64,000 nt of DNA from Blepharisma stoltei (Eukaryota; Ciliophora; Heterotrichea; Heterotrichida; Blepharismidae), in NCBI GenBank assembly GCA_914767885.1, contig CAJZBQ010000004.1, positions 1,031,001 through 1,095,000 on the forward strand. The letters are read 5' to 3'. The position numbers were made by a program, and so were the translations under genes. Positions 10,601 through 23,100 of this stretch are shown piece by piece (positions within the stretch are counted from its first letter, which is position 1; every line of letters begins with the position of its first letter). A model generated the notes under the pieces. It saw nothing but the letters and a program-made list of their open reading frames with translations. It did not search any database and was not told the origin of the DNA.

Positions 10601-11344
10601 AGTTATCTTCAGCTCTTCAGCATTTCCTTCCAGACTCACCAAATCTTTTCCTTTCAAATACGTTTGCTGCTCCCCATCAATATTTAGAATAATTATTTCA
10701 GTTTTCTTGCAATCTTCAGCTTTATTTATAGCAAAAACTTGTTGCTTAAATTCAGAAATCCCATTAAGAGTGATTTCGACGATTTCTCTCAACGTTTCAG
10801 TTCCTTTTCTTTCAGAATTCAAGCTTCCTCTGCTTTCATTTACCCCGAAGTATAAAACTAAGCATTCATTAATCACGTTTTCTTTAATATGCTCTAGGGT
10901 TAAAAGCTCTTTAAATTTTAACTGCTCCATTTCCTTGGGAACCTGTTGGACTATGCCTTTGAGTTCGTAAAAGAATTGGAGAAATGAGATATTGGTGTCA
11001 GTTGTGTAAGAGCGAGTCCTGCGTTGCTCTCTAGCTCTTATACCAAGTTTAGCTCGTAAGCATGATAAAGAGTCCTGCTCTTCATTTACAATCATCATAG
11101 TGTTGGTGCCGTCTGGAAAAATTAATGAAACCACTTGGCAGCCGCTTTCTGGTTTTGTAATTAAATTTTCTCTTTCTTCGTATTCTTCTTCATCGAGGTC
11201 TTCCACTTTGCTAAACTCATATTTTAGCCCTGCAAGCTTTTTGTGAGGCTCTGTATTGTTTCTTTCTTTTCTTCTGTATGCGTTTTCCTTTTTGAGAAAC
11301 TCAAGGGTTGTTGTCACTCCTTCTTCTTGAAATGGTTCTACCAT
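7622..11344 (-). CDS. PH-domain inositol polyphosphate 5-phosphatase
   Basis: After removal of one 15-nt intron (10569-10583), two short IESs (9726-9797, 9244-9338) and a GC-rich insertion near the 3' end (7685-8204), the frame has 1006 codons. The N-terminal 550 residues include a probable PH domain (strands near FLILNGDLKEIKL). The catalytic domain follows: SWNIG, ALGFQECKKS, TGIAHIIGNKGG, SCHLAAREERVPQRNQN, FWFGDMNYRV, NFCPSYRW, APSWTDRIMY and GSDHKPI, all standard 5-phosphatase motifs with the active-site His and Asp present. A beta-rich SKICH/ASH-like C-terminus follows. It removes the 5-phosphate from phosphoinositides at membranes. The exact C-terminus depends on how the GC-rich insertion is removed; the best fit ends STIKDQPN. 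Confidence 0.85.
7685..8204. mobile_element. GC-rich insertion near the 3' end of the 5-phosphatase gene
   Basis: A 0.5 kb GC-rich block in AT-rich surroundings. Flanks share a loose repeat (TTAACTATATG and TTAATGTATATGG on the gene strand). Removing it at TA joins LILTI to YGETKASWKYY and a TAA. Open frames within it are not supported as genes. Confidence 0.55.
9244..9338. mobile_element. Short IES (about 95 bp) in the 5-phosphatase gene
   Basis: The conserved domain breaks between KEKITD and KPTGIAHIIGNKGG; the intervening 95 bp carry stops. TA is present at both ends, and one excision restores the frame. Other TA pairs would keep a few more residues, so the left end is uncertain by up to about 55 bp. 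Confidence 0.6.
9726..9797. mobile_element. Short IES (72 bp) between PH and phosphatase parts
   Basis: TA at 9724 and 9796. Gene-strand ends are TAGGCTAGAATAA and, inverted, TATGCTGCATTTATT. Excision joins IKIESGKD to KIELIFPSVF in one frame, turning what look like two genes 56 bp apart into one. Confidence 0.65.
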
Positions 11345-11929
11345 TATATAAAGAATTAGTTAGAGGAAAGAATTGAATTTATTCAAGCGTGAAATTGAAC
11401 AAAATGATAAAAAATAGCAGGCGAGTAAACTGTATTTTTGGAGAAAATTGGTAAATATTGATGAAAAATGAAATTTATCTAGTTTTCTTTTCAAAAAAAA
11501 TTAGAAATAAAAGAAAAATATAAAATAAATAATGCTGTGTTTTATACTTTATATTTTAAGCTGAACTTATTCTATTTTACAACTCTGAAAAATAATTAAT
11601 TTTTGCTTGGATATTTGATTATCTTTTTTCCTTAATCTTAGGAGCAAGAGCAAGCCAGTATAATTAATGATCACAAATTTTTTATCCTTCAAGCTCTTCC
11701 ATATTCATTTACATTTGCAATCTATATAGAAAAATTGGTTAAAAGAGACTTATTAAATGTATAATAGTGCTATCGATTATGCCACAATTGTGCAATTATA
11801 AATTAATTGATTGTTCTTTAGCTGCAAATCTGCTATAGTTTTACTTTTCCTATTATTAATTTAAATTACTTATATCAATTAAAGCAGTTTCATATATTTA
11901 TCAGACTAGGATTCACTTTGATTTATTAA

Positions 11930-12110
11930 GAAATCAATTCTGATATAGTTAGCGCCTGCTCATAATTAGAGGGGTTTAATAAAATTACTAATGTAATATT
12001 CAAACATAAAAGGATGATTGATAAAATTCCATAAATTAATAATAAAAATCTACTCTTGATAGTTGTATCTGATGTTTTGAATTTTCTATTTCATAATAAA
12101 AAAATCGCTA
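11930..12110 (-). pseudogene. Decayed third copy of the small membrane-protein gene
   Basis: About 130 bp align by eye with the 12,660-12,790 part of the neighbouring gene (for example ATTCAAACATAAAAGG and AAAATTCCATAAATTAATAA), but the frame is broken by indels and stops. The rest of the 11,345-12,376 spacer is AT-rich with no convincing gene. Confidence 0.55.
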
Positions 12111-12376
12111 ATTAAATTTTCATCTAATATAGTTGGAGGCTGCAATCTATAGGAAGATAATATATTAAGCAGTGCTTGTGTAATTTAAAAAACAAGTGGA
12201 CTATAAGACTTAAGTGCGGAAATTTCTTTATATGCAACTAATAAAAACGAATTTAAAGTAATTTATTCACTCTAATTGAGAATTAGCTTAAAGAATTATT
12301 TCTGATCATTTCTATTGGTACAAAATCACAAATATCATTAGTTAAAAGTATTTTATTTATCTGTCTATTATGAAAT

Positions 12377-12982
12377 TTACACATATGAGACATAGCCTTG
12401 AGCAACCGGTGACTCATCTATAAGTCTCCGGCATTGAATCCCATACTTTGCTGAGAAAGCAAGTATGCTAAATCAAATTAAATACCATCCTAGTATTTGA
12501 CAGCTCATCTGTAAAATATTTATTCAAGTTAATAATTTGCAGCATAAAATCGCAAATAAGGTTCCTATAACTATAGTCAAAATATTAAGTATCATAAGTA
12601 GCATAACAATTCCTCGGCTGAAATTGCAGTCTTCATCATGCCTATTTGGGCAAATTGAACCATACTCAAAACTCGCTCATGCTAAGCTAATTATTGAAAA
12701 AATCACCAACACAACATTCAAAACTGAAAGAACAATCGCTAAAATCCCATAAATTGCAAATAAAAAACTGTTTCCAGTCCTTATAGAAAAATATCCAAAT
12801 AGTCCTAATATAAGGTATGGAAGCATTGTGACAACCGCAAAACCAATAGCTCTAATTTCATATGAGGCGAATATTATCAATAAGTTTGGCACCAAAAACG
12901 ATAGAACATAAAACGCTGATTGATATTTTATTTTTTGGATCTTGCTTCTAAGGAGAGAAGAATTATCACCTAATTCTGCCAT
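12377..12982 (-). CDS. Small multi-pass membrane protein, paralogue 1
   Basis: ATG at 12982, 201 codons when TGA is read as Trp. About five hydrophobic segments are visible (for example FYVLSFLVPNLLIIFASYEI, FGYFSI, LNVVLVIFSIISL, LLMILNILTIVIGTLFAIL), followed by a polar C-terminus. It aligns end to end with the next gene, including a Cys-bearing extracellular-type loop (CPNRHDEDC here, CSKNNDDTC there). No function was recognised; a CD20/MARVEL-like four-helix protein is possible. The last 60 residues are less conserved and may not be coding. Confidence 0.65.
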
Positions 12983-13125
12983 TTTAATATGAACCTGATC
13001 GAATATAAGCTCAATTAAAAAATAATTATTTTGATTTGCTGCTGCAATATAATAGATTCTTATCCTGAGTCTGCCACTTTATACAATAGATATTTAACTC
13101 AAATTAATCTATAATATTTATTCAA

Positions 13126-13653
13126 TTAATATAAAAGATTTGTGTTGATTGGACTTGAAAAAAGCATTTTCTTGTAAAGCCTACTATTCTTTACAGAAAA
13201 AATAATTTTTACAATTAAAGCTGGGCTGATTACAATTGTTAAAGAATTCAAAAGTATCAGCCCAACAGAGAAGGCTCTTCCTAATGGACAAGTGTCATCA
13301 TTATTTTTGGAGCAATCTATTTTAGAATACCATATACTTGAATATACTAGACTGATTATTGAAAGAATTGTCAATATTCCATTCAAAACTGCTATAATAA
13401 TTAGCAAAACAATATAAATTGTTAGCATAGCTTTATTTTTCTGCTTGACAGATGAGTATCCTAAAATTCCAAGAGCAAGATAAGGCAGCATAATAAGTGA
13501 TACAAAACAAATTAATATAAAAAAAGACCCGAACACTACAAAAAACATCACAGGCATAAAGAAAATAGCTGTATAAAATACTGAGTCACACATAATTTTG
13601 CCCTCTATAGCAGAAACTATGTTTATAAGTTCAAGATTCCTATTGTCGCCCAT
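13126..13653 (-). CDS. Small multi-pass membrane protein, paralogue 2
   Basis: The start was set at 13653 (AAAATGGGCGAC) because MGDN matches the start context and sequence of paralogue 1 (MAELGDN); an in-frame ATG at 13716 would run into the divergent gene at 13693. It has 175 residues with four to five membrane segments (FFMPVMFFVVFGSFFILICF, LLIIIAVLNGILTILSIISL, VGLILLNSLTIVISPALIV) and a two-Cys loop. It arose by tandem duplication with the preceding gene. Function unknown. Confidence 0.7.
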   Translation of the reverse strand: MGDNRNLELINIVSAIEGKIMCDSVFYTAIFFMPVMFFVVFGSFFILICFVSLIMLPYLALGILGYSSVKQKNKAMLTIYIVLLIIIAVLNGILTILSIISLVYSSIWYSKIDCSKNNDDTCPLGRAFSVGLILLNSLTIVISPALIVKIIFSVKNSRLYKKMLFSSPINTNLLY

Positions 13654-13692
13654 TTTAATTATTACCCTTTCCTTGATTAAAATTTGCATAAA

Positions 13693-14186
13693 ATGGATGA
13701 ATTCTTGGAAGATCATATGAAAAGAGCTAGGCCTGATACTTATCTTTCAGAAAATAACACCTATGGAAAGCATTTAGAAGGTAAAATAATATAAAAGTTA
13801 CGCTTAATAGAAGGTTGTATCTTGGACAAATTGAGGAGTCAAGGATATTGTTTGTTCCTAAACAAAAAAACTATAGCTGAAGCTCTTATCTTTTTACTCT
13901 GGTACCCACTATTGTAAAAATAATGCAGGCATCATTGTGGGCTTTTGGGATTTCTTTAACTTATACATATCCTCGGTGTATTCGAGCTTTTAGATACCTG
14001 TTTCCCAATGTAAAAAGCTTTTTCTTAATCCATCTTGTAATGATTATCTAGGGAATAGCACCTTGGATGATGTTTATTAACTTAAACTTGCTTGGGATTT
14101 TTAAAGGACTTACATTTTTCTATTTTGATAAATACACAGGTGGGGAACAAATATCTCTTATCAATGAAATCTCTGAAGACAATTAA
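13693..14186 (+). CDS. Membrane protein split by two tiny introns
   Basis: This gene is missed by plain ORF scanning. ATG 13693 opens MDEFLEDHMKRARPDTY. A 17-nt GT-AG intron lies at 13781-13797 and a 15-nt intron at 14037-14051 (GTAATGATTATCTAG). The spliced frame is 153 codons and ends ISEDN at 14186. UGA is used once as Trp. Two hydrophobic stretches are visible (IMQASLWAFGISLTY and PWMMFINLNLLGIF) with a basic segment between. No family was recognised. It is divergent from paralogue 2 with only 39 bp between the two ATGs, so the promoters must overlap. Confidence 0.65.
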
Positions 14187-14367
14187 ATTTTAATCCTTAA
14201 ACTCATCCTAAAAATCATAATTGTTTTCTATTTACTTTTATTTAATCTGAGATTTATTTTTTAGAAAAACTAAAGCTGAATATCTATCATTTTAGCTGTC
14301 AAATAGAATAGGCATACTTACTTATAAGCTTCTTCATTATTGAAATTATTAAAATAAATCTTTTCAA

Positions 14368-17300
14368 ATGGATCATTTGCAGAACTCTCTAGCAACATAT
14401 TATGAAGAACCTTTGCTTCTTATCTCATATGATAACAACTCAAGAAAATTTCAATTGGAACAAAATGGGATTGATTTTTTGAAATCCTTGAATGAACCTA
14501 TAGGGGTAATCTGTGTAGCAGGAATGTATCGCACTGGTAAATCATATGCATTTTTATAATTTTTTATATATTATTATAGGCACCCAAGCCCTATTTTATA
14601 TATAAAAAAAGTCTGCAATTTTTTTTCTATAAGTTTATAAACTGTTAAATTAGAATATTTACTTAACAGAGTGCTACTAAACCGTAAAAAAGGCTTCGGA
14701 GTCGGACCAACAGTAAATCCCTGTACAAAAGGCTTATGGATTTGGGGATCTCCCATTTCTGGAATGACAAAAGATGGAAAGCCATGCAATGTAATAATTA
14801 TCGATTCTGAAGGCATAGGAGCACTCGACGAAGACTCTAATCACGACACCCGCATTTTTTCACTGGCAATTTTATTGAGCTCTAATTTTATTTATAATTC
14901 TGTAGGTGCAATTGATGAAGATGCCATTCAAAATTTAAGCTTAGTCGTAAACTTAACCAAGCATATTCACATTAAAAGCTCACAATCAGACGAGCTTGAC
15001 TGTGAAGACTACGCTGAATATTTTCCTTCATTTTTATGGGTAGTCAGAGATTTCACCTTAAAATTAGTAGATTCTGAAGGCAAAAATCTAACACCTAAAG
15101 AATATTTAGAAAAAGCCTTGCAGCCCCAGAAAGGGTTTTCTGACACAATTGAAGAAAAAAATCGAATAAGAAAATTATTAGCGAATTTTTTTAAGGAAAT
15201 TGACTGCTGCACACTTATAAGGCCGATATCAAGAGAAGAAGATTTACAGAGACTTGATGATATGGATTTAAATCAGCTAAGGCCAGAATTTGTAGAACAG
15301 ATGCTAGAAGTAAGGAGAAAAGTGCTAGGAAATATAAATGCGAAAGTTATGAATGGAAGAGAGCTGTCTGGAGAAATGATTGCGAGCTATTTGGAATCTT
15401 ATGTAGAATCTATAAATTCTGGGGTAGTTCCAAACCTCGAAGATGCGTGAAGCTATATCTGCCAAAATCAAAATAGAAAAATTTTTGAAGAATCCAAAGA
15501 AGTTTATCAAAAAACATTAGAAAAATGTGCAGAAGAAATGTTTCCAGTTCCTTATGAAAAGTTAGTAGTATATCATAAGACGTCTAAGAATGCAGCATTT
15601 AAGTATTTCGAAAGCAGAAGTGTAGGGGAAGATAAATTGTGGTATTTAGAAGAGCTTGCGGCACATATAAAAGAAAAATTTGAAATCCTTAAAGATGAGA
15701 ATCTAAGTGAGACGAAAATTGAGTGCGCAAAATTTTTGGCTGAAAAATATATAGAGATTGACAAAAAAATCAAGCAAGGAGAAATTAATAAGCTTGTAGA
15801 TTTTGAAAAAGCTTTAAGGAGTTTTGAAAATGATTTTGATAATTTTGGACCAAAAGGACCTAACAGCAAAGAGTATTTTTTGGAATTTGCAAGAGAAAAA
15901 TTAAAAAAAGTCGCGGATAATATAGAAATTTCCCATAGATGGCGCTGTTTGCCCTTGATTTGCCCACTGGGGAAAATTTTTGGTTTCGACCAGTACCATA
16001 TGGTTTGGTCAAACCAAAAAATTCTCCTCATGGACAAATCAAGGGCAAGCAGCGCCATCTATGGGAAATTTCTATATGCTGAAACAAGCATTAAATGAAG
16101 TAGAATTACAGCATACAATATCCAGTGAACAAATAATAAGATTAGAGTCAGAATTAAAGCTCACAGAAGAAAAATTAATTTCTGAAAGAAATGACTCATT
16201 GAATAAAATTAATTTATTACAAGGAGAAAAATCAGAATATGCAGCGAAAGAAAAGTCATTAAAAGAGCAAGTATTGCATTTAATTGAAGAAAAAGATAAA
16301 CTAGAAAACGAGCTAAGAGGCACTTTAGATAAATATAAAGCTAAATACCAAAAAGAGGTTGAGCTATCCCTAAATTACATTGAGATTAATCTTCCTTTTG
16401 TTTAAAGTTCAATGTCACATCACCTGCCTGGGCTTCCGTTCCTGCTTCTGAGTTTCCCGGTCCACTGTCACTCCAGCATCGCGCAGCTTCGCCCTTGAAA
16501 AGTCCTTAGCCTTCGGACGTTCGGATTTTAACAGCCTTCCTTCCAGCTCGACCGCCTAAGGTTGGGGCATCCTTCCAGAAAATTCGATTTCCCTAAGGGG
16601 CATGAGTCCTGTTCTGTGCGTCTCAATATCTTAAAGCCCTGCCATAGCCGGGATATATTCGCTAGGAAAGCCAAACCTCATAATCCTAAAATGCAAAAAA
16701 AGAATTTCGGCCAGGAGGGCAGAAAATTCAAGTGACAGCATTTAATGATTATGAGGTTGAGCTATCAAATTCTAAAGTTTCTGAGCTGAATGACTATGTA
16801 AAAGAATTTGAAAGAGAAAATGCTATCAAAATCGCAGGCTTTGAAGAAGAAAAAGCTCTTTTGACACAAAAAATATCTTTTTTAGAGAATTCTCTTGAAG
16901 ATTATAAACAGAGAGATAAAGTGTCTTCTGATAAAATAAAAGAAGTAAGAAACGACCATAACCAAGTATTGAAACTAATGCAAAATAAATTTGACTCACA
17001 GATTTCGCAATTTCAAGAAAAATTGGATTTACAGATGAAGGAAATTGGTGAATTTGAAAATGAGATTGAAAATAAAGAGCAATTAATTGAAGATTTACAA
17101 CAAAAATTACAAGAAAATCAAGCGCAAAATTTAAAAATAATAAAAGAGCTGCAAAATCAAAATGAAGCATTAACCAAAGGATTAAAAGAAAAAGATGAGG
17201 AATTTAAAGAAAAATTAGCGGAGCAGCAGCAAGAAAATATTAAATCAACTGCTAGACTAAGAGCAAGATTAGAAGAAACAGAAAAGAAGCTCAGAGGAAG

Positions 17301-19962
17301 TGAGGAGCTTTTAAGGAACGATATGTCTATTTGGGCACAAGATAATGCTATTTTAGTCCAAAAAATTGAATTTTTGGAACAAGAAGTAGCAGAACACAAA
17401 AATAAAAGAGAAGAAGATATTCTGCTTTCTATAAAATAATCATTTTTATTTTCTATAAAAAATACTATCAAATTCTTAACAATATACAATAAAAAATATT
17501 ATGAAAGCATGATTTCAGCATTAGAAATCAACAAAGTCAGCGAAAACAGCACAAACTTTGATGAAATCCACAATGAGCAATCTGAAAAAATATTAAAATT
17601 AACAAAAGAGAATGAATCATTAAGATCACAAATGAACTCAAAACTTGATGAATTGACAGACATTAATAATAAACTAGAATCAAAGTTAAAGCTAGAACGA
17701 AATGATTGGACCCATAAAGAAAATTTATATAAAGAGCAAATCGAAGGGCTCACCTCAGAAAAATCAGATCTGCAATCTAAATTATCCAGAAAAAACACTC
17801 AGCCAGAATCTCATAAAAGAGTGAATTCTATTGAATACGAAAAAGAAATCGAGCATATAAAATCTTCTTATCACGATGAAATAGAGCTTCTCAAGTCTCA
17901 GCATGAAACCACACTTATGCAGCTTAAAGGGTTTTACGAACAAGAAAAAAATCGGTTTGACCAAAGAATCCAGCAAGAAAAATCAAAAGCTGGACGTCAT
18001 ATAGAAGAAATTACTGATGACTATGAAAGGCAGCTTGAAATTGAAGCCAGCAATCACGAAGAAGAAATCGCATCATTGCATAACGAATTTAGAGAAATGG
18101 AAACATTTTACACAGAAGAAATCACCAAATTAAATGAAAAAATTGAATTAGATAACCAGAAAATAGAGAGTCTTGAAAAACATATTGCTAATTTAAAAAC
18201 TCAGCTGAATTCTACATATGATTTTCACTCAAATGCTCTTGAATCTCATCAAGAAAGCTTTAATCAGCAGAGGCAAGGACTATTTGACAAATTGGAAACA
18301 ATGGCTACTGATATTGCTGAAAAAGAAAAAAATTTAATATTATTGAGGCACTCAAAAGAACAAATTGATAGGCAACTAAATGCAAAAACAAAGGATTTTG
18401 AAGAATTAAATGAAAAATATATAAGCGAAAAAAGCAGTTTGGTAGAACAACTTAATAAGATTAAAGGAGAAAAAGATGAGCTGATGCTGGAATTAGCAAA
18501 AGCGAATAGTAAAGCAAAAAGAGAGCTTGCACTGTCTGCAAATGATATAGAAATGCTGCAGAAAAAACTATCAGAAACTGAAACGCAGCTGGAAGAAAGT
18601 GAATCTCGCTATAAAGAGTCTATAATGGCATTAAAAGATGAAGTGGGATCAAAAACAGATATTATAACGCAAAGGCTTTTTAAAGAAAATGAAGCACTTC
18701 AGCTGAAGTTATCAGATACTAAAAAAACTCTCAAGCAGCTATCATCGTCTAATGCTAAGCAAAATGCTGAATTTGAAAAAGAAAAATCATCCTACGAAGA
18801 AAAAATAGGAGAATTAGGGAAAAAATATTCAGACTTAGAAAGGCAATATCAAGAGATCCAAGATATAGCTTGTAAAATTGAATTAAGGCTCTTTACATTT
18901 TAAAATTAAGATTCTTTTAAAAAGTGTTTTCAATAATTAGAGAATCAAATTAATCAAATACAATATAAATCTCCAGGAAAATCAAAATCTGAAGTGTCAA
19001 CAAATAATAATAACGAACTTGAAAATCTAAAGGTTCAAATATCTAAACTTGACAGAGAGCTAAGCACAAGGCAGCTTTCGTATGACAGAGATAAAAGTCT
19101 TTGGGAAAATAAATTCAACTTTCTACTCCAGCAAAGAGATCAAGCCCGAAAAGAACTGGCATCAGCCCAAGAAAAATTCGACTCAATAGTCGAAGAAATT
19201 AAATCAAAATCCCTCTCAGAAAAAGAAAAAATTGAAGCCAAAACAAACTCCATGATTTCTTCAATCGAAGCAAAATTCAGCTTACAAATATCAGAAATCC
19301 AAAGTAAAAACGATTTTCAGCAAAAAGAAATTAAAGATAAATACCGGCAAAGTGAAAGAAAAATCCAAGAATTAATTGAAGAAATCGAAAAAGAAAAACA
19401 AAAAAAAGAATCAATTACTGCCTCATATGACAGAAAAATTTTACAATCTCAAGAAGCAGTCAGAATACTAGAAAACGAAATTAAGCAAGAAAGAGAAACC
19501 AGCCAAGAAAGCCTTATGCAGCTAATGGACAAGTTTTCAAAAGAAAGAGACGAATGGAAAAATATAATCAACGAATATGAAAAAAAAATTAAGGATCTTG
19601 AAGCCCACAAGTCGCAGCAATTTATTTTACATGAAAAAGAAAGGGCGAAATGGGCTCTTGAAAAAGACTCAATAATGTCGAACCAGACTGAAGCACAGCA
19701 TCAGTTGACACATGTGCTGAAGAGGCAGGATAGTTTAAAGAAAGAAAATGAAAAATTGAAAGCGCCTCGGCAAAGATTGATACCAAAAAAGTCTTCTGAA
19801 GTGTCATTGAGTACTAATATTTCATTTGAGGAGATGTCAAGATATAATCTTTATAGTGGAAAAACAACGCCGACAAAATTGAGTTCGGAAATTTCTCCAA
19901 AAGCGCAATTCAATTTTAAAAGCCCACAACAGAGATCTCGGAATTCATCAAATAACTCATAA
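14368..19962 (+). CDS. GBP/atlastin-family GTPase with very long coiled coil
   Basis: Large dynamin-superfamily GTPase. Removing four IESs and one GC-rich insertion gives one frame of 1600 codons. G1 is GMYRTGKS; the switch I region is GFGVGPTVNPCTKGLWIWG; G3 is IIIDSEG; G4 is VVRDF, all typical of guanylate-binding proteins. After about residue 450 the protein is almost entirely Glu/Lys/Gln-rich coiled coil and ends in a Ser-rich tail (RSRNSSNNS). Family members tether or remodel membranes. Each junction was chosen because it keeps the frame: GKS YLLNRV, ADN MLKQAL, KEVELS NSKVSE, LLS KKYYES, IQD IENQIN. The third junction uses a 14-bp duplication; the others use TA. Splitting into separate coiled-coil genes is the alternative. 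Confidence 0.8.
14545..14655. mobile_element. Short IES (111 bp) immediately after the P-loop
   Basis: TA at 14545 and 14656. Excision changes GKSYAF-stop into GKSYLLNRVLLNRKKGFG, which is the canonical GBP continuation of the P-loop. This is the clearest short IES in the window because both sides are conserved. Confidence 0.85.
15923..16076. mobile_element. Family C IES (154 bp) in the GTPase gene
   Basis: TIR TAGAAATTTCCCATAGATGG and its complement are perfect at both ends. Excision between TA repeats joins VADN to MLKQALNEVE. Related by its ends (CCCATAGATGGCGC) to the elements at 5111 and 37013. Confidence 0.85.
16369..16766. mobile_element. GC-rich insertion with 14-bp target duplication in the GTPase gene
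   Basis: GAGGTTGAGCTATC occurs at 16355-16368 and again at 16753-16766. Removing the 384-bp insert plus one copy restores KEVELSNSKVSEL. The insert is far richer in GC than the gene and holds no supported ORF. Duplication length and composition suggest a retroposon. Confidence 0.75.
17432..17491. mobile_element. Short IES (about 60 bp) in the coiled coil
   Basis: Stops interrupt the coiled coil between EEDILLS and KKYYESMISALE. TA repeats at 17430 and 17490 allow an in-frame join. A shorter TA pair (51 bp) also works, so the ends are uncertain. Confidence 0.55.
18868..18939. mobile_element. Short IES (72 bp) in the coiled coil
   Basis: TA at 18866 and 18938. Excision joins YQEIQDI to ENQINQIQYKSPGK and removes several stops. 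It has the same 72-bp length as the short IES in the 5-phosphatase gene. Confidence 0.65.
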
Positions 19963-20158
19963 ATTAATCATAACAAACCAGTCTTTATTAAATATTGGAA
20001 ATTTATAAACTTCTGTTTTTGATAATAAATATAAATAATAAAAATTATTTTTTCTTATGCAATAGCAGCAGAAGTATAGCTAATTTATTTTATTTTTTAT
20101 TATTTTTCGCCTAATAGAGTTGAGTTTCTTATCAAATAAACTCTTATGGGTTATATTT

Positions 20159-23100
20159 ATGATGGAATCAAATATAAAATACATCGGAGTCGGTAGATCA
20201 GGAGAAGGTCTTATAATTGCTACCTATGCAAATGATAGAAATCTCAGAGATACTCCACGTAGTGAGCTGCAACTTAAATTTAAATGATTAAACTAGTCAT
20301 AAGCAGAGTGTCCGGATGGTCCGGATATGGGAAGACCATGTGGTAGGCAAAACCTGTCTAGCCCATCCGGCAGGGACAGTAAAACCTACAGGGGTTTAAA
20401 AAAAAACTTCCCCCTTCGACAAGGCCCCAAACCTGAAAGCCTCCTTCAAAAATGAACAGAGGCCCTATTTTCAGCATTATCAGGATGGATCCTATCTGCC
20501 CCATAGGGCGTGCGCTTCGAAGTTCAACGTCACGATTTTATTCTATCATGAGCTGCAAGGAATTCTTATGAATGAGTCAGATGGCGATTGGCGGACAAGA
20601 GTAGGATCTGAGCATGGAACATGATTTGCTAAAGGAGACTCAAATAAAATCTGTTATCTTGTATTGGCACGCAATGGATATCCTGATCGTTATGCAACAG
20701 CTCTTCTTGACGAACTAGAGCGTCTGTTTACAAATCAAGGAACTGACGTATTATTAACATGCCCAGCAGATGCATATACCAAAGTAATGGGAGGAGAAAT
20801 GAGAAATCTTGCAATGAAATATGAAGATCTCCGCAATATTGATAAACTTTATACTGTATTCTGCATTTTATTAAATTTAATATACAGATTATCTATAATA
20901 ATTCATCAGTTTTCAGCAAAATTTGCTGTTAAAATCGGGATGACAGGAAAAAACCCCTAGGGTTTTTTCCTGTCCCTTTTTTTTCTGATGAAAATGACTG
21001 AAAAGTAGAATTCCTGGAATTTTCCAGGAAAAAACCCCAACGGTAATTTTTGAAAAATTTGCAAACCGTACAGGAAAAAAAACCCATCCTCAAAAAAGTC
21101 CATTATCGAATTAAGGTCATCATAAGTAGATATAAAGCCACAAAAATTCAACTGCAAAGACTAATCACATAATCAATTCTAAACTCTTATTATCAAAGAG
21201 AAATGAATAAATTAAACAAATAGCATCTAAATTAACACTTGATTTCAACAGTAGTAATTTTTTGATTCTCAAAAACAGCATGAAAAAAACCTTAATAAAA
21301 AACAAATCATTAATACAATTGCATAAGAGAGAGTCCTCAAAATGAGTGATAATATAGGAAAATAGATATATACAGCAAGAATACATCAAATGCTTGATTA
21401 TTAGAATCAAAACTCATAATAAAATATAATTGTTATATGATATTAAAAAGTAAATAAATAGGAAAAAAAATTACAGGAAAAAACCCTCATTAGAAATTTT
21501 CGCTAAAAATTTCCAGGAAAAACCCCTAGTGATGTTTAGGTACCGAAAAAATTGCAGGAAAAAACCCCAATGGGTGGTAAAATCCTGGAAAATTCCAGGA
21601 AAAACCCCTGACTTTCCCCCATTATATTTTTTTATGTAAAAAGTTTTGATATAAGTTAAATGTTTCTTCTTAACTAAAATTATGATTTAGTTATATCTTG
21701 CTCTTCTTTATAGAAGAGAGCATAAAGAGCATCTTATTTAAATAAATTTATATCCTTAATTGCTAAATTTTTTAAAACAATTTCAATATTTTTTTTAAAA
21801 ATTTTTATTTTTTTAGATAAAAATAACATTTTTTATCTAAATCATTTTGATATATAAATTCAATGCGAATTCTTTAAAAAACCTCAATATTTAATTTATT
21901 TCTTGCTTTAGTTTAAGAATAGAGTATAAATAACATTTTATTTAAACAAAATAGCATTTTGATTAATAAATTTTCTAAAATGTCTTTTATCAATAAAAAT
22001 AATAATTTTTGCGTAAATAGTTTTGATACCAATTAATAGTGTCACATTAACTAATAATTAAAATTTAGTTATATCTTGCTTTTTGTAATGGATAATGACT
22101 AAATAGCATTTTATTAAACAAATTTATTAATCTAATTCGATAAATTTTTGATTATTTTTTTTAATTTTTTATAAATAATTTTTTAAAATTTTCTTAACCC
22201 CCTTTAAAATTGGAACAAAATTTTTTGTTCCAATTTAAAGGGGGGGAGTGGGAAAGTTCGTTTGAAAAATAATAATTTAAAATCCTCTCAACTAAAAGGT
22301 TAAGAAATCTAGCACCGTTTTATATATAAAAATTAAAATACAATAAAAATATGAAATAAAATGAGATAAATGATTACGCTATGATACCATTTATCCCATT
22401 TTACTATTTCAACTATTTCTCACATATTGTACCCAGCAGATCTTTGCACTAGCTAACCTTGTATCATCATGTACCAGCTCACCTTGTACCACCTATAGCA
22501 TATCTGAACTAGCTCATCTTGCATCAACCTGCAGCACATCCTGCATGGCTTGAAAACATATTTTGATCTCTATGAAACAATACCTGAAGAGGTACAGTAG
22601 CTTTCTGAAAAGTCAAAATGAAAATAATGGCATTTTTATGAGAAGTACAGATTTGGCTTGACGAATATTTTCAATAGAATCCGTTTGTCTAGCCAAACGC
22701 TAGTTTAAAATGAAAATAGCAAACTTTAGCAGCTAATATTGTATCCACCTGTGACATATCCTGTTTAGTTCATCTTTAATCAGCCTGCAGCGCATCCTGT
22801 ACTAACTCACTTTTTATAAACCTGCAGTATACTCACTCTGTACTAGCTCATCTTGTATGCACCTGTGACAAATCCTGTACTAGCTCACCTTATATCAAAC
22901 TGCAGCTAGGTTTAAGAGCTAATATAATCAAGGTGTAACAATACCTAGAGAGTAAAAGTAGTGATCTAAAAAGATAAATTTAAAAATGATAAAGACCGCT
23001 TTCATAAAAAATTCACGTTTGGCTTGATTAACAAAGCCTATAGAAACTATTTGTCAAACGTAATCTGTATTATATAAAATTGATATTTATCATTATCATT

